A stretch of 64,000 nucleotides of DNA from Ahniella affigens (GCF_003015185.1 NZ_CP027861.1:62001-126000), one strand, 5' to 3'; numbered from the stretch's first letter, positions 51,235 to 60,489 are shown. Notes: generated from the sequence alone by a model not told the origin. Program-made: numbers and translations.

Positions 51235-54200
51235 ATTTCATCAGCCTCCTTGCTTGATGTGGGTCCAACCCGCGTCGTGTGGCAAGATCGCGGACGTATC
51301 GTTCGACGAGTTCGTCCATATGCACGAAGGAGCCGCTCTGGCTTTCGCCCCAGTCAAGGCCCGCGTGGGCTGCCTGGCGTTTGGCGGAAACGGTCTGATC
51401 CATGTACAGATCGAGACTGCCCTGAACATGGATACAGTCGACTGTGACCTGCTTCGATTGATCTGGCCTCAACACCCGGGCGATTGCCTGGTCTTCGGTC
51501 TTAGCAGTCCAGTCACGGTCATAGAGCACGACCCGGTTCGCCTGGGCAATATTGAGTCCATTCTTGTTTGCTTGGTAGCTCAACAAGATTCCGTGAGCAC
51601 TTCCGTTCCGGAACATCGAGTCGAGGCGATCCATGCGCCGCCGCGGTGGCAGTTTGCCATGAAGTGCAGGAGCGACGGTTCCTTGCTTGGCCAGCTCTTG
51701 TTCCAGAAGATCCAACAAGCCGGGCGAGTGACCGAACACTATGAATCGCTCGCCTTGATCTCGAAGTGCATTGCAATGCTGGATCACCCAGCGCTGCTTC
51801 GACGTTAGGCCGCCTCGGTAACAAGATGGAGTATCACGACGCTGCTGGGGGAAGTTCAGTGCGAACGTGAGTTCTTGGATTCGCCGAATCAGAAGCATCA
51901 AATTGAGGACCTTGCCATCGCGCTGACACCGCGCCTTTTCCGCCCGGTACCACTCTGCAAAATCGTCTGCCACTGCGAGGTAATGCGACAAATGGGCATC
52001 ATCGAATACCACTTCGTGGATTACGGTCTGAAAGGCGGGGATTCGGACGTGCTTGGCTACCTGTGGCTCTTGTCGAACCCGTCGCTTCAAAATGCAGCGA
52101 ATCCATTCGCGATAGCCTGGGACGTCGCGAATCCTTGGCAGCTCCCGCTTGGCTCCTGTTTGCATCGACTCAGCAAACTCGTTGGTGACCCAATCCAGTG
52201 TGACAAAACGCTCGCGGAACGCGTCGACACCTCGTGGCACGAAGTCCATCGAGACGGCATTGCGTTCGCTACACAGTGGACCATGGCCATAGGGCTGAAG
52301 CGGATTGTTCGCGCCGACGACGCATGTCGCGACTGGCAAGAGGTCGCGTGGGTAGTTAGGAATCGGTGTTCCAGTCATCCCAAATCGGCAGCGCGCTCCA
52401 ACGATCGCGAGTGCCCTGCTCTGCTGCGACTCTGGATGAGCGGCTACGTGGACCTCGTCGGCAACAATGGTGTGGATCTGCCGCCTGAGCGCGTGAGCAA
52501 ACGTCAGCTTCGGTTTCGTATTGGACACCGGCAACCGGAGTCGCGAGTACGAGATGAGATTGATCTTCCGGAGAGTCTGAAGCTCGCGCTCGGACTCGAT
52601 GACCTGCCAGCTATCTTTGGACAATCCGATCTTTCGGATCTCGGCTAGCATCTCGAACACTAGGTGGGCTTCCGTGACGATCAAGGCGTGCCGGCCAACA
52701 GACATCAATGCCAGTGCCAGGGCTAATCGCGATTTTCCAAGCCCCATTTCATGGCCGAGCAAGGCACCAGTCGTGCCCAGCATCACTTCGATCACGTCGT
52801 CAGCTTGAAAGTCCCAAAGCCAGTCGCGAATTCCCAGTCGCTCCATACGCTTGCGCAAGAATGACTCGAAGCTCGGGAACTTGCCGAGGCGACCCTCTTC
52901 GACCTGAATCCAGCCGCTTTGTCTCACCTCGGGCAAGGCGAAGCGCTTGAGCAATTCTTCGCCGGTGAGCGTTGCGCTTGCTCCGTTCCACGAAACCGAG
53001 TATCCACGCCCTTTGGGCGTGTCGACAGCCTTCACAGGCAGTGTTGCCGACTCAGGGACGATGGGCGAACCCCAGATCAAAGGAGCTAAGAGCTGCTTCT
53101 TGGGAGACACGACCTCGAAGTGCTCTGTCAAGGGGAGTTGCCCCAACGAATTGCTGTTTATCCAGGCAAATCTGGCGAACGGCGTCAACTGACGAATCAG
53201 CCGACGCTTTGCCTTCCGGACAAATGGCATCAGTCCTGGGTCGACTTCCACATGCAGTCCTTCGCTTTGAAGCGCGCCGATGACCGTTCGCTCAATAGAC
53301 TGAACTGGATCGGCCGAACACAGGTGGTGGTCAAGGTACAGTGCGCCCTGGCCGGTGTACCTGACGCCTGTCGGATACCGATGTTCCGCCGGGTGCGGCG
53401 GATGCGGCACGTGGCTTCTCATGATCGCGTTGAGGCCTTTGGCTTCTGCAAGTCCGCATCGAAATTGGACCTTCAACATGCGTCTCTTCCGTGTGAGCCG
53501 AACGGTAACATCGCTGGTGACAGGCCTCGTAATGACAGGGGTTCCCTGATCGTGCGCGTGGACTTGGAGTCGTGCCTTCCGATCAGCCAGGGAAGTCGCC
53601 CGCATGTCGGGAATCGTCGGAATCGGATCGCCCGGCTCCCATAACACCGAAACAGGCGTCGTGGGACGCTTGTTGGGGCCGAAGACGAGGATTCGTGTTG
53701 ATACTGATGCATTCTCAGAACGGAACGCATTCGCTGGCAGCTGGATTGAAGCACGGAGCCTGCAACTAAGGTGCGGGTCCGCCTCCACTTGGACAGCCGT
53801 GGTCGACGGCAACAATACAATGACCACCTGAGCTGCACTGAGTGCTTGGTGCAGCGCATAGTCTTGCGAAAGACTGGATGTGTTCGGGCCAAACTTGCCA
53901 TGCGATGTACAAGGGTAGGCTGTCATGTTTGGACTAGACAAAGTCAAACTGAACGGCGGGTTCGCAAGGCAGACATCAAACTCCCTTGGAACGACATTCT
54001 CCATGCCGACGTGACTCAACTGGAATGTGAATCCGCCCTCCTGGAGTGCTTCTCCAAGGGTTTCTAGGAGCGGCGTGTCGACGTCGATTCCGAAAATGCT
54101 GTGGATGGACGGATCAGCGAATTGGATCAAGCGACCGCTTCCGATGCTGTTGTCGAGAATTGAGACCTTCCGACTGTCAGGATTGACGAGGTGATCCACT

Positions 54201-54361
54201 GCCTGCTTTGCAATTGCGAACATCAACGCAGCAATTGCATCGGGTGTGAAATACTGACCGAGCGTTTGACGCCGGGCTTCGGCGAGTCCGCCCAATCGAG
54301 CTGGCTTTGCTGTGGTTTGGCCACGGCTCTGCTGGGAACGCATGCGTTCATACCAGGACAT
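51224..54361 (-). CDS. Fused N6-adenine DNA methyltransferase / SNF2-type helicase
   Basis: About 1045 residues. The methyltransferase part has GQYFTP (35-40), a glycine-rich motif LDNSIGSGRL (69-78) and the N6-adenine motif NPPF (134-137). From ~570 a SNF2-like helicase follows: Walker A GHEMGLGKSRLALA, DEVH box IVADEVHVAAHP, GMTGTPI, and a C-terminal helicase half with FIVFGHSPGLLDLLEQ and QAIARVLRPDQ. GGAG 9 bp before the ATG at 54361 supports that start. Such fusions occur on plasmids and ICEs and may act in anti-restriction or replication; no restriction subunit is recognised nearby. Confidence 0.88.
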   Translation of the reverse strand: MSWYERMRSQQSRGQTTAKPARLGGLAEARRQTLGQYFTPDAIAALMFAIAKQAVDHLVNPDSRKVSILDNSIGSGRLIQFADPSIHSIFGIDVDTPLLETLGEALQEGGFTFQLSHVGMENVVPREFDVCLANPPFSLTLSSPNMTAYPCTSHGKFGPNTSSLSQDYALHQALSAAQVVIVLLPSTTAVQVEADPHLSCRLRASIQLPANAFRSENASVSTRILVFGPNKRPTTPVSVLWEPGDPIPTIPDMRATSLADRKARLQVHAHDQGTPVITRPVTSDVTVRLTRKRRMLKVQFRCGLAEAKGLNAIMRSHVPHPPHPAEHRYPTGVRYTGQGALYLDHHLCSADPVQSIERTVIGALQSEGLHVEVDPGLMPFVRKAKRRLIRQLTPFARFAWINSNSLGQLPLTEHFEVVSPKKQLLAPLIWGSPIVPESATLPVKAVDTPKGRGYSVSWNGASATLTGEELLKRFALPEVRQSGWIQVEEGRLGKFPSFESFLRKRMERLGIRDWLWDFQADDVIEVMLGTTGALLGHEMGLGKSRLALALALMSVGRHALIVTEAHLVFEMLAEIRKIGLSKDSWQVIESERELQTLRKINLISYSRLRLPVSNTKPKLTFAHALRRQIHTIVADEVHVAAHPESQQSRALAIVGARCRFGMTGTPIPNYPRDLLPVATCVVGANNPLQPYGHGPLCSERNAVSMDFVPRGVDAFRERFVTLDWVTNEFAESMQTGAKRELPRIRDVPGYREWIRCILKRRVRQEPQVAKHVRIPAFQTVIHEVVFDDAHLSHYLAVADDFAEWYRAEKARCQRDGKVLNLMLLIRRIQELTFALNFPQQRRDTPSCYRGGLTSKQRWVIQHCNALRDQGERFIVFGHSPGLLDLLEQELAKQGTVAPALHGKLPPRRRMDRLDSMFRNGSAHGILLSYQANKNGLNIAQANRVVLYDRDWTAKTEDQAIARVLRPDQSKQVTVDCIHVQGSLDLYMDQTVSAKRQAAHAGLDWGESQSGSFVHMDELVERYVRDLATRRGLDPHQARRLMKYVA

Positions 54362-54513
54362 GATGGGTACTCCAGTGGTTACAGGATGAGGGGAAGGCGC
54401 TCCCCAATGCGAGGTGCTCATGGCACCAAATCCTGTCGAAAGCCCCTTGGCTTTTGACAACACTCGGGCCTGGGGTGCTCGCCGGCATGAAGCCGACGAG
54501 CACATTCATGGAG

Positions 54514-55587
54514 TCAATCTCTCGGTTGAGAGCAATACTCATTCAGTGCTTCGGCGCGGCGAACCGACATTTCCAGCGTCACCTTGTTTGCGAAGATCAC
54601 AACGGTCATGTCTTCAGCAAGGCGAAAGCGGCGGCCGGTCTCGAAATTCCGATCATGCCGATCCCATAGCCAAAGTTCTTCAATATCGAGCGGACTGAGG
54701 CCGCAGTGATCGGTAGCCCACTCACTAAAGGCCGATAGGCCGGTCAGTAAGGCGATTTGAGATTCAGACTTGTATCCTTGCTGCGTCTTGACTGCAGAGG
54801 CGCTGACGTCGACGAGTACCGTAGATCCTTTCACCCTTGGCGGTTTAGGCGTCTGACTGTATTTGAATCCAAGCCACCATCTCATGCTGCGGAGCCCGGA
54901 GCTCGCAATGCTCGTTCGAAGGTTTTCGACTACCTCGTCAGATGTCGCCTGCTTCCACAGCGACAACGCGCGATCGGAAGCGATCCGCTCGTCATAGCGG
55001 AATCGATGTTGATCGACGACCCTGGACACATGCTCATGCGCCAGTTTGATTTCAGGCCCAACGGGATTCTTCGGAGCGATGGCAGTGGCCATAAGCCCCT
55101 TCAAGAGTGTGGACTCGGTCGTCCACCCATGGAAAGAGAATCCAGCGGTGATCTTCCCAATTCGGGCCGAGACCAGTGCTTTTGTCGACTCACTTTCGCG
55201 CGTTACAGCTTCGAGATGCGCCTTCAGGACAAAAAGGACAGTTGGATCGGGTACAAGCTGATTCAAACGTTCCTGCAGGACGTCGATTTCCGCCCAGAAC
55301 TCCCGCCAGTTTTCTCCAGTCAGGGCTTCCTCTCGCCTGGCGATTGCAACCAGCACGGTCGCTCTGAGATTTGACAGCGGTAGCGGAGCGAGGTGGAGAC
55401 GCTCTGGCAGAGAGTGACTCCATCGATCGCATGCGGCCTTCCAGAGGGCTTCCCATTCATGAAGTGCCTGTATTGCGGGGGTTGCTCGGATATCGGCGCA
55501 CATTCGTTCCAGTCTATCGATCTGCAGCGCCAAGCGTTCGAATAGAACGCGATTCGTTTCGCGGCTCTGATCAGGCGTGTCGTTCAT
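54514..55587 (-). CDS. Hypothetical protein
   Basis: A 357-residue protein. Helical N-terminal half (ERLALQIDRLERMCADIRATPAIQALHEWEALWKAAC) and alpha/beta C-terminal half (RVKGSTVLVDVSASAVKTQQGYKS, FRLAEDMTVVIFANKVTLEMSVRRAEAL). The segment VLVDVSASA resembles the start of a VWA-type domain but lacks the full DxSxS, so this is not claimed. It lies 152 bp upstream of the methyltransferase-helicase gene on the same strand. Confidence 0.6.
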   Translation of the reverse strand: MNDTPDQSRETNRVLFERLALQIDRLERMCADIRATPAIQALHEWEALWKAACDRWSHSLPERLHLAPLPLSNLRATVLVAIARREEALTGENWREFWAEIDVLQERLNQLVPDPTVLFVLKAHLEAVTRESESTKALVSARIGKITAGFSFHGWTTESTLLKGLMATAIAPKNPVGPEIKLAHEHVSRVVDQHRFRYDERIASDRALSLWKQATSDEVVENLRTSIASSGLRSMRWWLGFKYSQTPKPPRVKGSTVLVDVSASAVKTQQGYKSESQIALLTGLSAFSEWATDHCGLSPLDIEELWLWDRHDRNFETGRRFRLAEDMTVVIFANKVTLEMSVRRAEALNEYCSQPRD

Positions 55588-55609
55588 TGGTGTTTCCTAG
55601 ATAGAGTAA

Positions 55610-55632
55610 GACCGCCCCCAAGTGGGGCGGTC
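55610..55632 (-). terminator. Rho-independent terminator
   Basis: GACCGCCCC/GGGGCGGTC around a short loop, followed on the minus strand by TTACTCTAT. It separates the TIM-barrel gene from the gene at 54514. Confidence 0.75.
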
Positions 55633-55656
55633 TCGTGGTGAGATCAGTGGATCAAA

Positions 55657-56433
55657 CTAAGAAAGGCGTCGGAGCACCTGCCGCTCTCGAATCTCTTCGG
55701 TAAAGAGTGTCGCGTCCTGATGGGCCGCGTTGACAAGCTCAAGCCACCACTCGCCGCCATCGATCGCCACGTGCTGGTCACGTGTACCATCGTTGCCAGA
55801 GAGATGGACTTCGATGCAGTGCTCTGAGGCCAGTAGCTCTGAAACAAGTCCTCGCTCTTGTTTGCCTGATGCAGTGGCAACAATGTGGAGATGACTGAGG
55901 TCGATCGCGTAGTCGACGCGAGCACTGAGCAGCAACGCATATTCGCCCCAACTTGAGAGCAAAAACTGATCGCCATTGGTGGGATAGTGCCCCTCAATGC
56001 CGACACGGCACTGAAACAAGTCAGCCGCGGCTCGGGTCGCATTCATAGCCTCGCTGAGTGAGGAACGACACCGAAGCCCTGCATGAGCGGTATACGCTGC
56101 CGCATGCAGGGCTTGGCTGATAGTTGCCAGCTCGACGAAGTACTGTCGATCGGCGTTCCAGTCAGCAAGGTCGCGGATCACTCGCCGTTCGCGTACCCAC
56201 ACATTGGCGTGGAGTCGCCAGCGCAAGTCTGGAAACTGCGACCGCAGCGAGTGCGCCAGTTCCTCGGTCATCCTCGTCGAGACCTGAGGACAGATCTGAA
56301 CGTCCTGCGCCGAGAGCGGCTTGATTGACTCGTGGCCTGAGGCCGCTGCCAGCGTGGCCTTGGCCAAGCTGGCGTCCAGGGACTGCCCCGGGAAGGCTGC
56401 CAAGGATACGTTTATTGGCCTGGAGACTGTCAC
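55657..56433 (-). CDS. TIM-barrel (xylose isomerase-like) protein
   Basis: A 258-residue protein. Strand-end motifs with likely metal ligands: LRWRLHANVWV, AYTAHAG, CRVGIEGHYP, YAIDLSHLHIVA, CIEVHLSGNDGTRDQH. His, Glu and Asp residues at barrel strand ends recall sugar-isomerase-like and DUF692-type multinuclear metal enzymes. The substrate is unknown, and no peptide precursor gene typical of DUF692 partners is seen. The ATG overlaps the stop of the upstream gene (ATGA). Unusual gene for an element backbone. Confidence 0.65.
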   Translation of the reverse strand: MTVSRPINVSLAAFPGQSLDASLAKATLAAASGHESIKPLSAQDVQICPQVSTRMTEELAHSLRSQFPDLRWRLHANVWVRERRVIRDLADWNADRQYFVELATISQALHAAAYTAHAGLRCRSSLSEAMNATRAAADLFQCRVGIEGHYPTNGDQFLLSSWGEYALLLSARVDYAIDLSHLHIVATASGKQERGLVSELLASEHCIEVHLSGNDGTRDQHVAIDGGEWWLELVNAAHQDATLFTEEIRERQVLRRLS

Positions 56434-56879
56434 GCTGCGCTCCGGTGACGAGGGGTACGCTCCCGAATCTCGTTCGAGTCGAGGAGTACCCGAATATCGT
56501 TCATCGCAAACTGGCGGCGTGTCGATTCACTGATGTTTGGAGAGAACTCCAAGACTGTCTGCAGCGGGAATCGAACTGTGCAGCGCGACGGGCCGAAGTA
56601 CAGCACCTGGGTACATCCCGTTGAGGCGCGGCCATCTGCGCAGATGAACCCCATGCCGGGTTGGTGTTCCCGAACAATGCCATGAATCCAAAAGCTGTGT
56701 TCTCGGATGCGCGAGGTGATGACGATGAGCGTCGACGCGGAGCGACCAAGAGTGAATCGAAACCAATTTTGATTGACGCTGCGCGAAACCGGTGATCGAT
56801 CGACTAAGTCGCCCAAGACATAGGGCAATTCGTGGTGGGACAAGGCGCGGTTTGCACCCTGAAGAACGTATTGATGCAT
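56430..56879 (-). CDS. Hypothetical protein, cotranscribed with TIM-barrel gene
   Basis: About 149 residues starting MHQYVLQGANRALSHHELPYVLGDLVDRSP. Beta-rich middle (WFRFTLGRSASTLIVITSRI, GMGFICADGRASTGC). Its stop overlaps the TIM-barrel start and its start lies 11 bp after the preceding gene. An in-frame start 45 bp upstream would run into that gene. Unrecognised. Confidence 0.6.
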   Translation of the reverse strand: MHQYVLQGANRALSHHELPYVLGDLVDRSPVSRSVNQNWFRFTLGRSASTLIVITSRIREHSFWIHGIVREHQPGMGFICADGRASTGCTQVLYFGPSRCTVRFPLQTVLEFSPNISESTRRQFAMNDIRVLLDSNEIRERTPRHRSAA

Positions 56880-56890
56880 ATCGATTCCTT

Positions 56891-57208
56891 TTAGGCAGCG
56901 GCCGTAGCAACGGCGGCGCGCCAAGAGGGGTTGGTGACCGGCGCTTGCTCCAGCAAACGCGGCGGACAGTCAAGAAGGCTGCGGGCATGAGCTTCCGAAA
57001 TCGTTCGGTAGGCCCACCCAGCTCTTCGTTGAATCAGGACATGGCAGTACAGAACAGGTCCCTTCGCGGGATGTTGCTGCACTACCCACAAGTGGTTCCC
57101 GATCAATGCGTGATCGAGCACCGTGAGAAAGTCCGACGAACACAAGACGGAAACGAGCTGCTCCTGCGTTTCGCAGGGCGTCGTTACGAGCGGAAACTGT
57201 GTTCGCAT
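56891..57208 (-). CDS. Small conserved-type mobile-element protein
   Basis: A 105-residue protein. The C-terminus (WAYRTISEAHARSLLDCPPRLLEQAP...WRAAV) resembles the 'YK-x-M-x-E...CP-x-x-(I/L)L...WR' end of short plasmid-encoded DUF6927-type proteins. Function unknown. It lies in one transcription unit with the two following genes. Confidence 0.55.
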   Translation of the reverse strand: MRTQFPLVTTPCETQEQLVSVLCSSDFLTVLDHALIGNHLWVVQQHPAKGPVLYCHVLIQRRAGWAYRTISEAHARSLLDCPPRLLEQAPVTNPSWRAAVATAAA

Positions 57209-57300
57209 CGGTTCTCCTTTCGCTGAAACTCTGGATCAGAAGACATAGGAATCCCTGAGCACCCGAGCGATCGGGCACCTTTTTCAGAAGGACAAACGGA

Positions 57301-57765
57301 TTAGCCGAAGAGACGGCTGTCGATGGCGAGCGAACGGCTGGATACCCGCCTGATGCGCCCAAATTCGGGATGCAAGGGGTTTACCAGAATGTTGCGCTCA
57401 GTACGGAGAATTGCGCTTGGGACTGACAAGGCGAGAGTGGCGTTCCCGACGCCGCCGCGAGCGGCCCAGCGGTCGCCGTATCGCTGGGCGTAGGGAGCGT
57501 GCGGAGTGGCGTTCCACCGCTTTGGAAGCGTGGTGCACTCTCCGACGAACTCGTCGGGAATTTCAAACATCAGGAGCATCAGATCATTTGGGATGCTATT
57601 CCGATCAACATGCACCAAAAGCTCAAGGAGCGCCAGGCTCGCCGTGCTTGCGGTGTACGCGATGGGTGTTCCCTTGGAGTGCCAACGACCGGAGTACAGC
57701 ATGGCGCCCCGGCCCGACAAAGATTGATCTGCAAATGCCCGCTTGGTGATGCGGGCGACGATCAT
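57301..57765 (-). CDS. RES-domain toxin
   Basis: About 154 residues, the standard RES size. ARITKRAFADQSLSGRGAMLYSGRWHSKGTPIAYTASTASLALLELLVHV includes the conserved Arg (GRW) and Glu (LLELL). The third motif region has ILVNPLHPEFGRI, with Asn where many members have Ser. It would degrade NAD+ unless neutralised. The ATG at 57765 overlaps the stop of the antitoxin gene. Second RES system in the window and unlike the first in sequence. Confidence 0.88.
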   Translation of the reverse strand: MIVARITKRAFADQSLSGRGAMLYSGRWHSKGTPIAYTASTASLALLELLVHVDRNSIPNDLMLLMFEIPDEFVGECTTLPKRWNATPHAPYAQRYGDRWAARGGVGNATLALSVPSAILRTERNILVNPLHPEFGRIRRVSSRSLAIDSRLFG

Positions 57766-58154
57766 GCAAGATCGCCCCACGCAATCCTTGCCATCTCTTC
57801 ACTGACGGCGGTTGCGCCGGCATCAGTCCCAAGAAGGGAGATTGGCTGTGCATCAAGGAACTGGTTGTGCGTCTGCAACCATGAACGAGCCTTCTCGGGC
57901 GACCCGAAGACACGCACGGCCTCTGCCCATACGCGCTTCACGCGAGACACGCGGTCGGCTTCAAGATCAGTGAGGGAGCCACGAGCCCGACGGACAAACG
58001 TGCGACCTGGGATGCCCACAAGATCCAGGAACGTCGGCAGCTCGATGCCAAGCGTTGTGGCAACAGTTTTTACAACGGCTGACTTCATGATGTGTGCGCC
58101 AAATGGCGCCCGGTTCTCGCCAGATGGCGGGAGCATAGCACTACTCAACATTGG
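57762..58154 (-). CDS. Xre/MbcA/ParS-type antitoxin of RES toxin
   Basis: About 108-130 residues depending on the start (58088 or 58154; the latter is given, as the N-terminal HTH-like part needs the extra residues). DLVGIPGRTFVRRARGSLTDLEADRVSRVKRVWAEAVRVFGSPEKARSWL...PISLLGTDAGATAVSEEMARIAWGDLA is the canonical toxin-binding C-terminus. Its TGA overlaps the RES ATG. Probably autoregulates the pair. Confidence 0.85.
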   Translation of the reverse strand, partial: PMLSSAMLPPSGENRAPFGAHIMKSAVVKTVATTLGIELPTFLDLVGIPGRTFVRRARGSLTDLEADRVSRVKRVWAEAVRVFGSPEKARSWLQTHNQFLDAQPISLLGTDAGATAVSEEMARIAWGDLA

Positions 58155-58465
58155 ATACCTACCTTGGGCTGAACGCCTGGGTTGGAGAACGAGTGTCAGA
58201 CCTAGGACCGTCAATGAACCGAGGGAAACCGGCTTGGACCAGGGTACTGAGGCGGCAGCCGTGCTGCCATGACTTGGGTGAGGGATAAGCGTCCCGAACG
58301 CGCTTTTGAGCGTTCGGGAGCATAGACGATTGCGTGAGACCGATTTGATCCAGAGTTGCGCGGATAGCACTTGTGCCGTGACCACGAACATCCCCTCAGC
58401 GCAGTGAAGCCCTCAAAAAAGAGGGCTTCAGAGCAAAACGCAACAGATAATCAGATGCTAGAAAC
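58155..58465. other. Intergenic region with two hairpins
   Basis: Holds the antitoxin upstream region, a perfect 10-bp stem (TCCCGAACGC/GCGTTCGGGA, 58292-58301 and 58310-58319), the 15-bp motif GAGTTGCGCGGATAG (58353-58367) and the ssb terminator. No gene was seen. Confidence 0.5.
58406..58429 (-). terminator. Terminator stem-loop after ssb
   Basis: GAAGCCCTC/GAGGGCTTC with an A6 loop (T6 on the minus strand), 37 bp after the ssb stop. No U-run follows, so efficiency is uncertain. Confidence 0.6.
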
Positions 58466-59041
58466 TTAGAACGGAATCTCATCATCCTCAAACGGCGCAC
58501 TGGACGGCTGCGGGGCTGGGGTGCCACGCGGGGCATCGTTGTTGCGGTTGCCATAGCCACCACCGCCGCCGCGACCTTCATTGCCACCGCGGCGGATTTC
58601 GTAGCCACCACCACTGCTGCGTTCATTGCCGCAGCGACCACCGCCGCCTTCGCGGCTGCCACCTTCACGACCACCACCTTCGCGACCGCCGCCTTCAGCG
58701 CCGCCCATGCCACCCAACATCTGCATTTCGTTGGCAATGATGTCGGTCGTGTAGCGTTCGATGCCTTCTTTGTCGGTGTACTTGTCGGTGCGTAAAGAGC
58801 CTTCGACATAAACCTGGCGACCCTTCTTCAGATATTCGCCAGCGATCTCAGCCAGGCGGCCGAAGAACTTGACGCGATGCCACTCGGTGCGCTCTTGGTT
58901 TTCACCGGTCTGCTTGTCTTTCCACGACTCCGAGGTCGCGACTTTGATGGTGGTGATTGCGCCACCATTCTGGGTGTACCGGGTCTCTGGATCAGCACCC
59001 AAATTGCCAACCAAAATGACTTTGTTGATGCCTCTTGCCAT
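58466..59041 (-). CDS. ssb: Single-stranded DNA-binding protein
   Basis: A 191-residue SSB: OB fold in residues 1-110 ([48 protein letters not shown]), a Gly/Arg-rich linker (~115-170) and the acidic tip DDEIPF that binds replication partners. Length and motifs are typical; the linker is unusually Gly-rich (GGGREGGG repeats). Element-encoded ssb genes support transfer and replication of single strands. A short terminator hairpin follows. Confidence 0.96.
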   Translation of the reverse strand: MARGINKVILVGNLGADPETRYTQNGGAITTIKVATSESWKDKQTGENQERTEWHRVKFFGRLAEIAGEYLKKGRQVYVEGSLRTDKYTDKEGIERYTTDIIANEMQMLGGMGGAEGGGREGGGREGGSREGGGGRCGNERSSGGGYEIRRGGNEGRGGGGGYGNRNNDAPRGTPAPQPSSAPFEDDEIPF

Positions 59042-59217
59042 GGTTCTCGTCCTCTTAAATGACCACCGAGGATTCGGATGCGCTCGGTGAATCGCAATTG
59101 GTCATCGCACGCGCAGCCAATCAGGGCTGCTTGATTACGTTGACCTTCCTAGACTCAATCATGCTGCTGTGTCGATTGGAAATTGTTGAAACGTCGGCGG
59201 GCGTTTTGGTTTCCGCT

Positions 59218-60402
59218 TCAATTGGCGTTCCGAGTTCGATTCATCGCCTCTCCATACTGCGCCGCAACCGCGTGAATCGTCGGCAGTACCAGTGCTGCCT
59301 GACTTTCCAGTCCAAGCTGATGGCAGCATACGCGCAAGAACATGCTCAGTATCCGTCCCACGTCGTTGTGGGTGATGCGAACATTGATCTTTGGGCTGCC
59401 TCTGCCCTCGCAGAAGGTAGCCATGTGGCTGCCTTTGAATTTCTGATCGCTAATCTGGGAGAATTCGAACCACTTTTCATTAGTGTGCCCATGGCCCGCA
59501 AATCGTGCAGACGGGATTCGATTCAACAGCACGGCGGCAATCAGCTGAACCTCATGTGGGCCGAGATTGACCACGACTGCGGTATTCCAGGCAACGCCCT
59601 TCTTGCAATCCTGCCCATCCTTCGCCTGCGCTGCCTTGATCAGAATCGATCGCAGGTAGCCCGTACGTTCCTGCTGGTGGGGCTGAAGGTCAGTTTCCGT
59701 AAAGGCGATCGCGGCCTTTGCCCCGTATGCGATGACCTGGCGCCGGTCAGACTGGTTCTGAGAGTCGACTGGCGCGGGTGCCGCCCGTCGCGGTAGAGCA
59801 GGCTGGTCCCGCTGCTGGGCTGTCCGAGAGGTCGTGCGATTGGTCGGGTCATGTTGCCGATTGGCAGGTTGGGCAGGTTCTTGGGGTGAGACTTTCGTGA
59901 CTGCGTTCCTGAGCCACTCTGCTGCCTTGGCACTACTTTGGGCAGCGGCAATAGCGCGTTTGAGGTGCTCGGTTGAGACCTTGGTTGCCAGGGTCTGGGC
60001 CTGGATTGTCGTGAGCGGGCGACAGCCAATTGATACCAGCACACGGTTGATCTCAGCGAGCCGGCTCTCTTTCGCTTGGCAGTTGCTAGGGACAGGGACT
60101 GCCGGGGTTTGCGCGGCCGCCAAGGCAGGCTGGAGCTTCGCCTCCCGCCGAGACGGTGGTGGCATCTGCGGTTGCGACGTCGGTGCAGACGAAGAGCGCA
60201 CGAATTCGACGAGTTCCCGGAGCCATGTGCGCCAAGAAGCGTTGGTTGGCGCCTCCTTCAAGGCAGCCTTGATGTCATCGTGCTTGTATCGAGAGCCGGC
60301 GAGCCGGCACTGGTCCGCGGTCAACTGGGAGAGACCAATCTGGGCGAGTACCCGATTGATGTCGTTGAGGTAGAGAGGTTGTTGGTCAATGGCCAAGGAC
60401 AC
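59218..60402 (-). CDS. Hypothetical protein with duplicated N-terminal helical module
   Basis: A 394-residue protein. LNDINRVLAQIGLSQLTADQC (~11-31) and LAEINRVLVSIGCRPLTTIQA (~113-134) are copies of one module, separated by a Pro/Ser/Gln-rich linker. A second Arg/Gln/Pro linker follows. The C-terminal ~180 residues (TGYLRSILIKAAQAKDGQDCKKGVAWNTAVVVNLGPHEVQLIAAVLL...) form an alpha/beta domain. Located between primase and ssb genes; likely in replication or transfer, but unrecognised. Confidence 0.65.
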   Translation of the reverse strand: MSLAIDQQPLYLNDINRVLAQIGLSQLTADQCRLAGSRYKHDDIKAALKEAPTNASWRTWLRELVEFVRSSSAPTSQPQMPPPSRREAKLQPALAAAQTPAVPVPSNCQAKESRLAEINRVLVSIGCRPLTTIQAQTLATKVSTEHLKRAIAAAQSSAKAAEWLRNAVTKVSPQEPAQPANRQHDPTNRTTSRTAQQRDQPALPRRAAPAPVDSQNQSDRRQVIAYGAKAAIAFTETDLQPHQQERTGYLRSILIKAAQAKDGQDCKKGVAWNTAVVVNLGPHEVQLIAAVLLNRIPSARFAGHGHTNEKWFEFSQISDQKFKGSHMATFCEGRGSPKINVRITHNDVGRILSMFLRVCCHQLGLESQAALVLPTIHAVAAQYGEAMNRTRNAN

Positions 60403-60489
60403 GTTGCGTTCTCCTTTGCTTGTTGTGGCACCTGTCTATTTCTACGCACAGCAGCTGCTTTCGCAAATTCACGAGATCAGAAACAGTAA

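Noticed and set aside
54514-55587. VWA domain in the protein upstream of the methyltransferase-helicase
   Set aside because: Only VLVDVSASA resembles the first MIDAS strand; the remaining motif residues are not identifiable.
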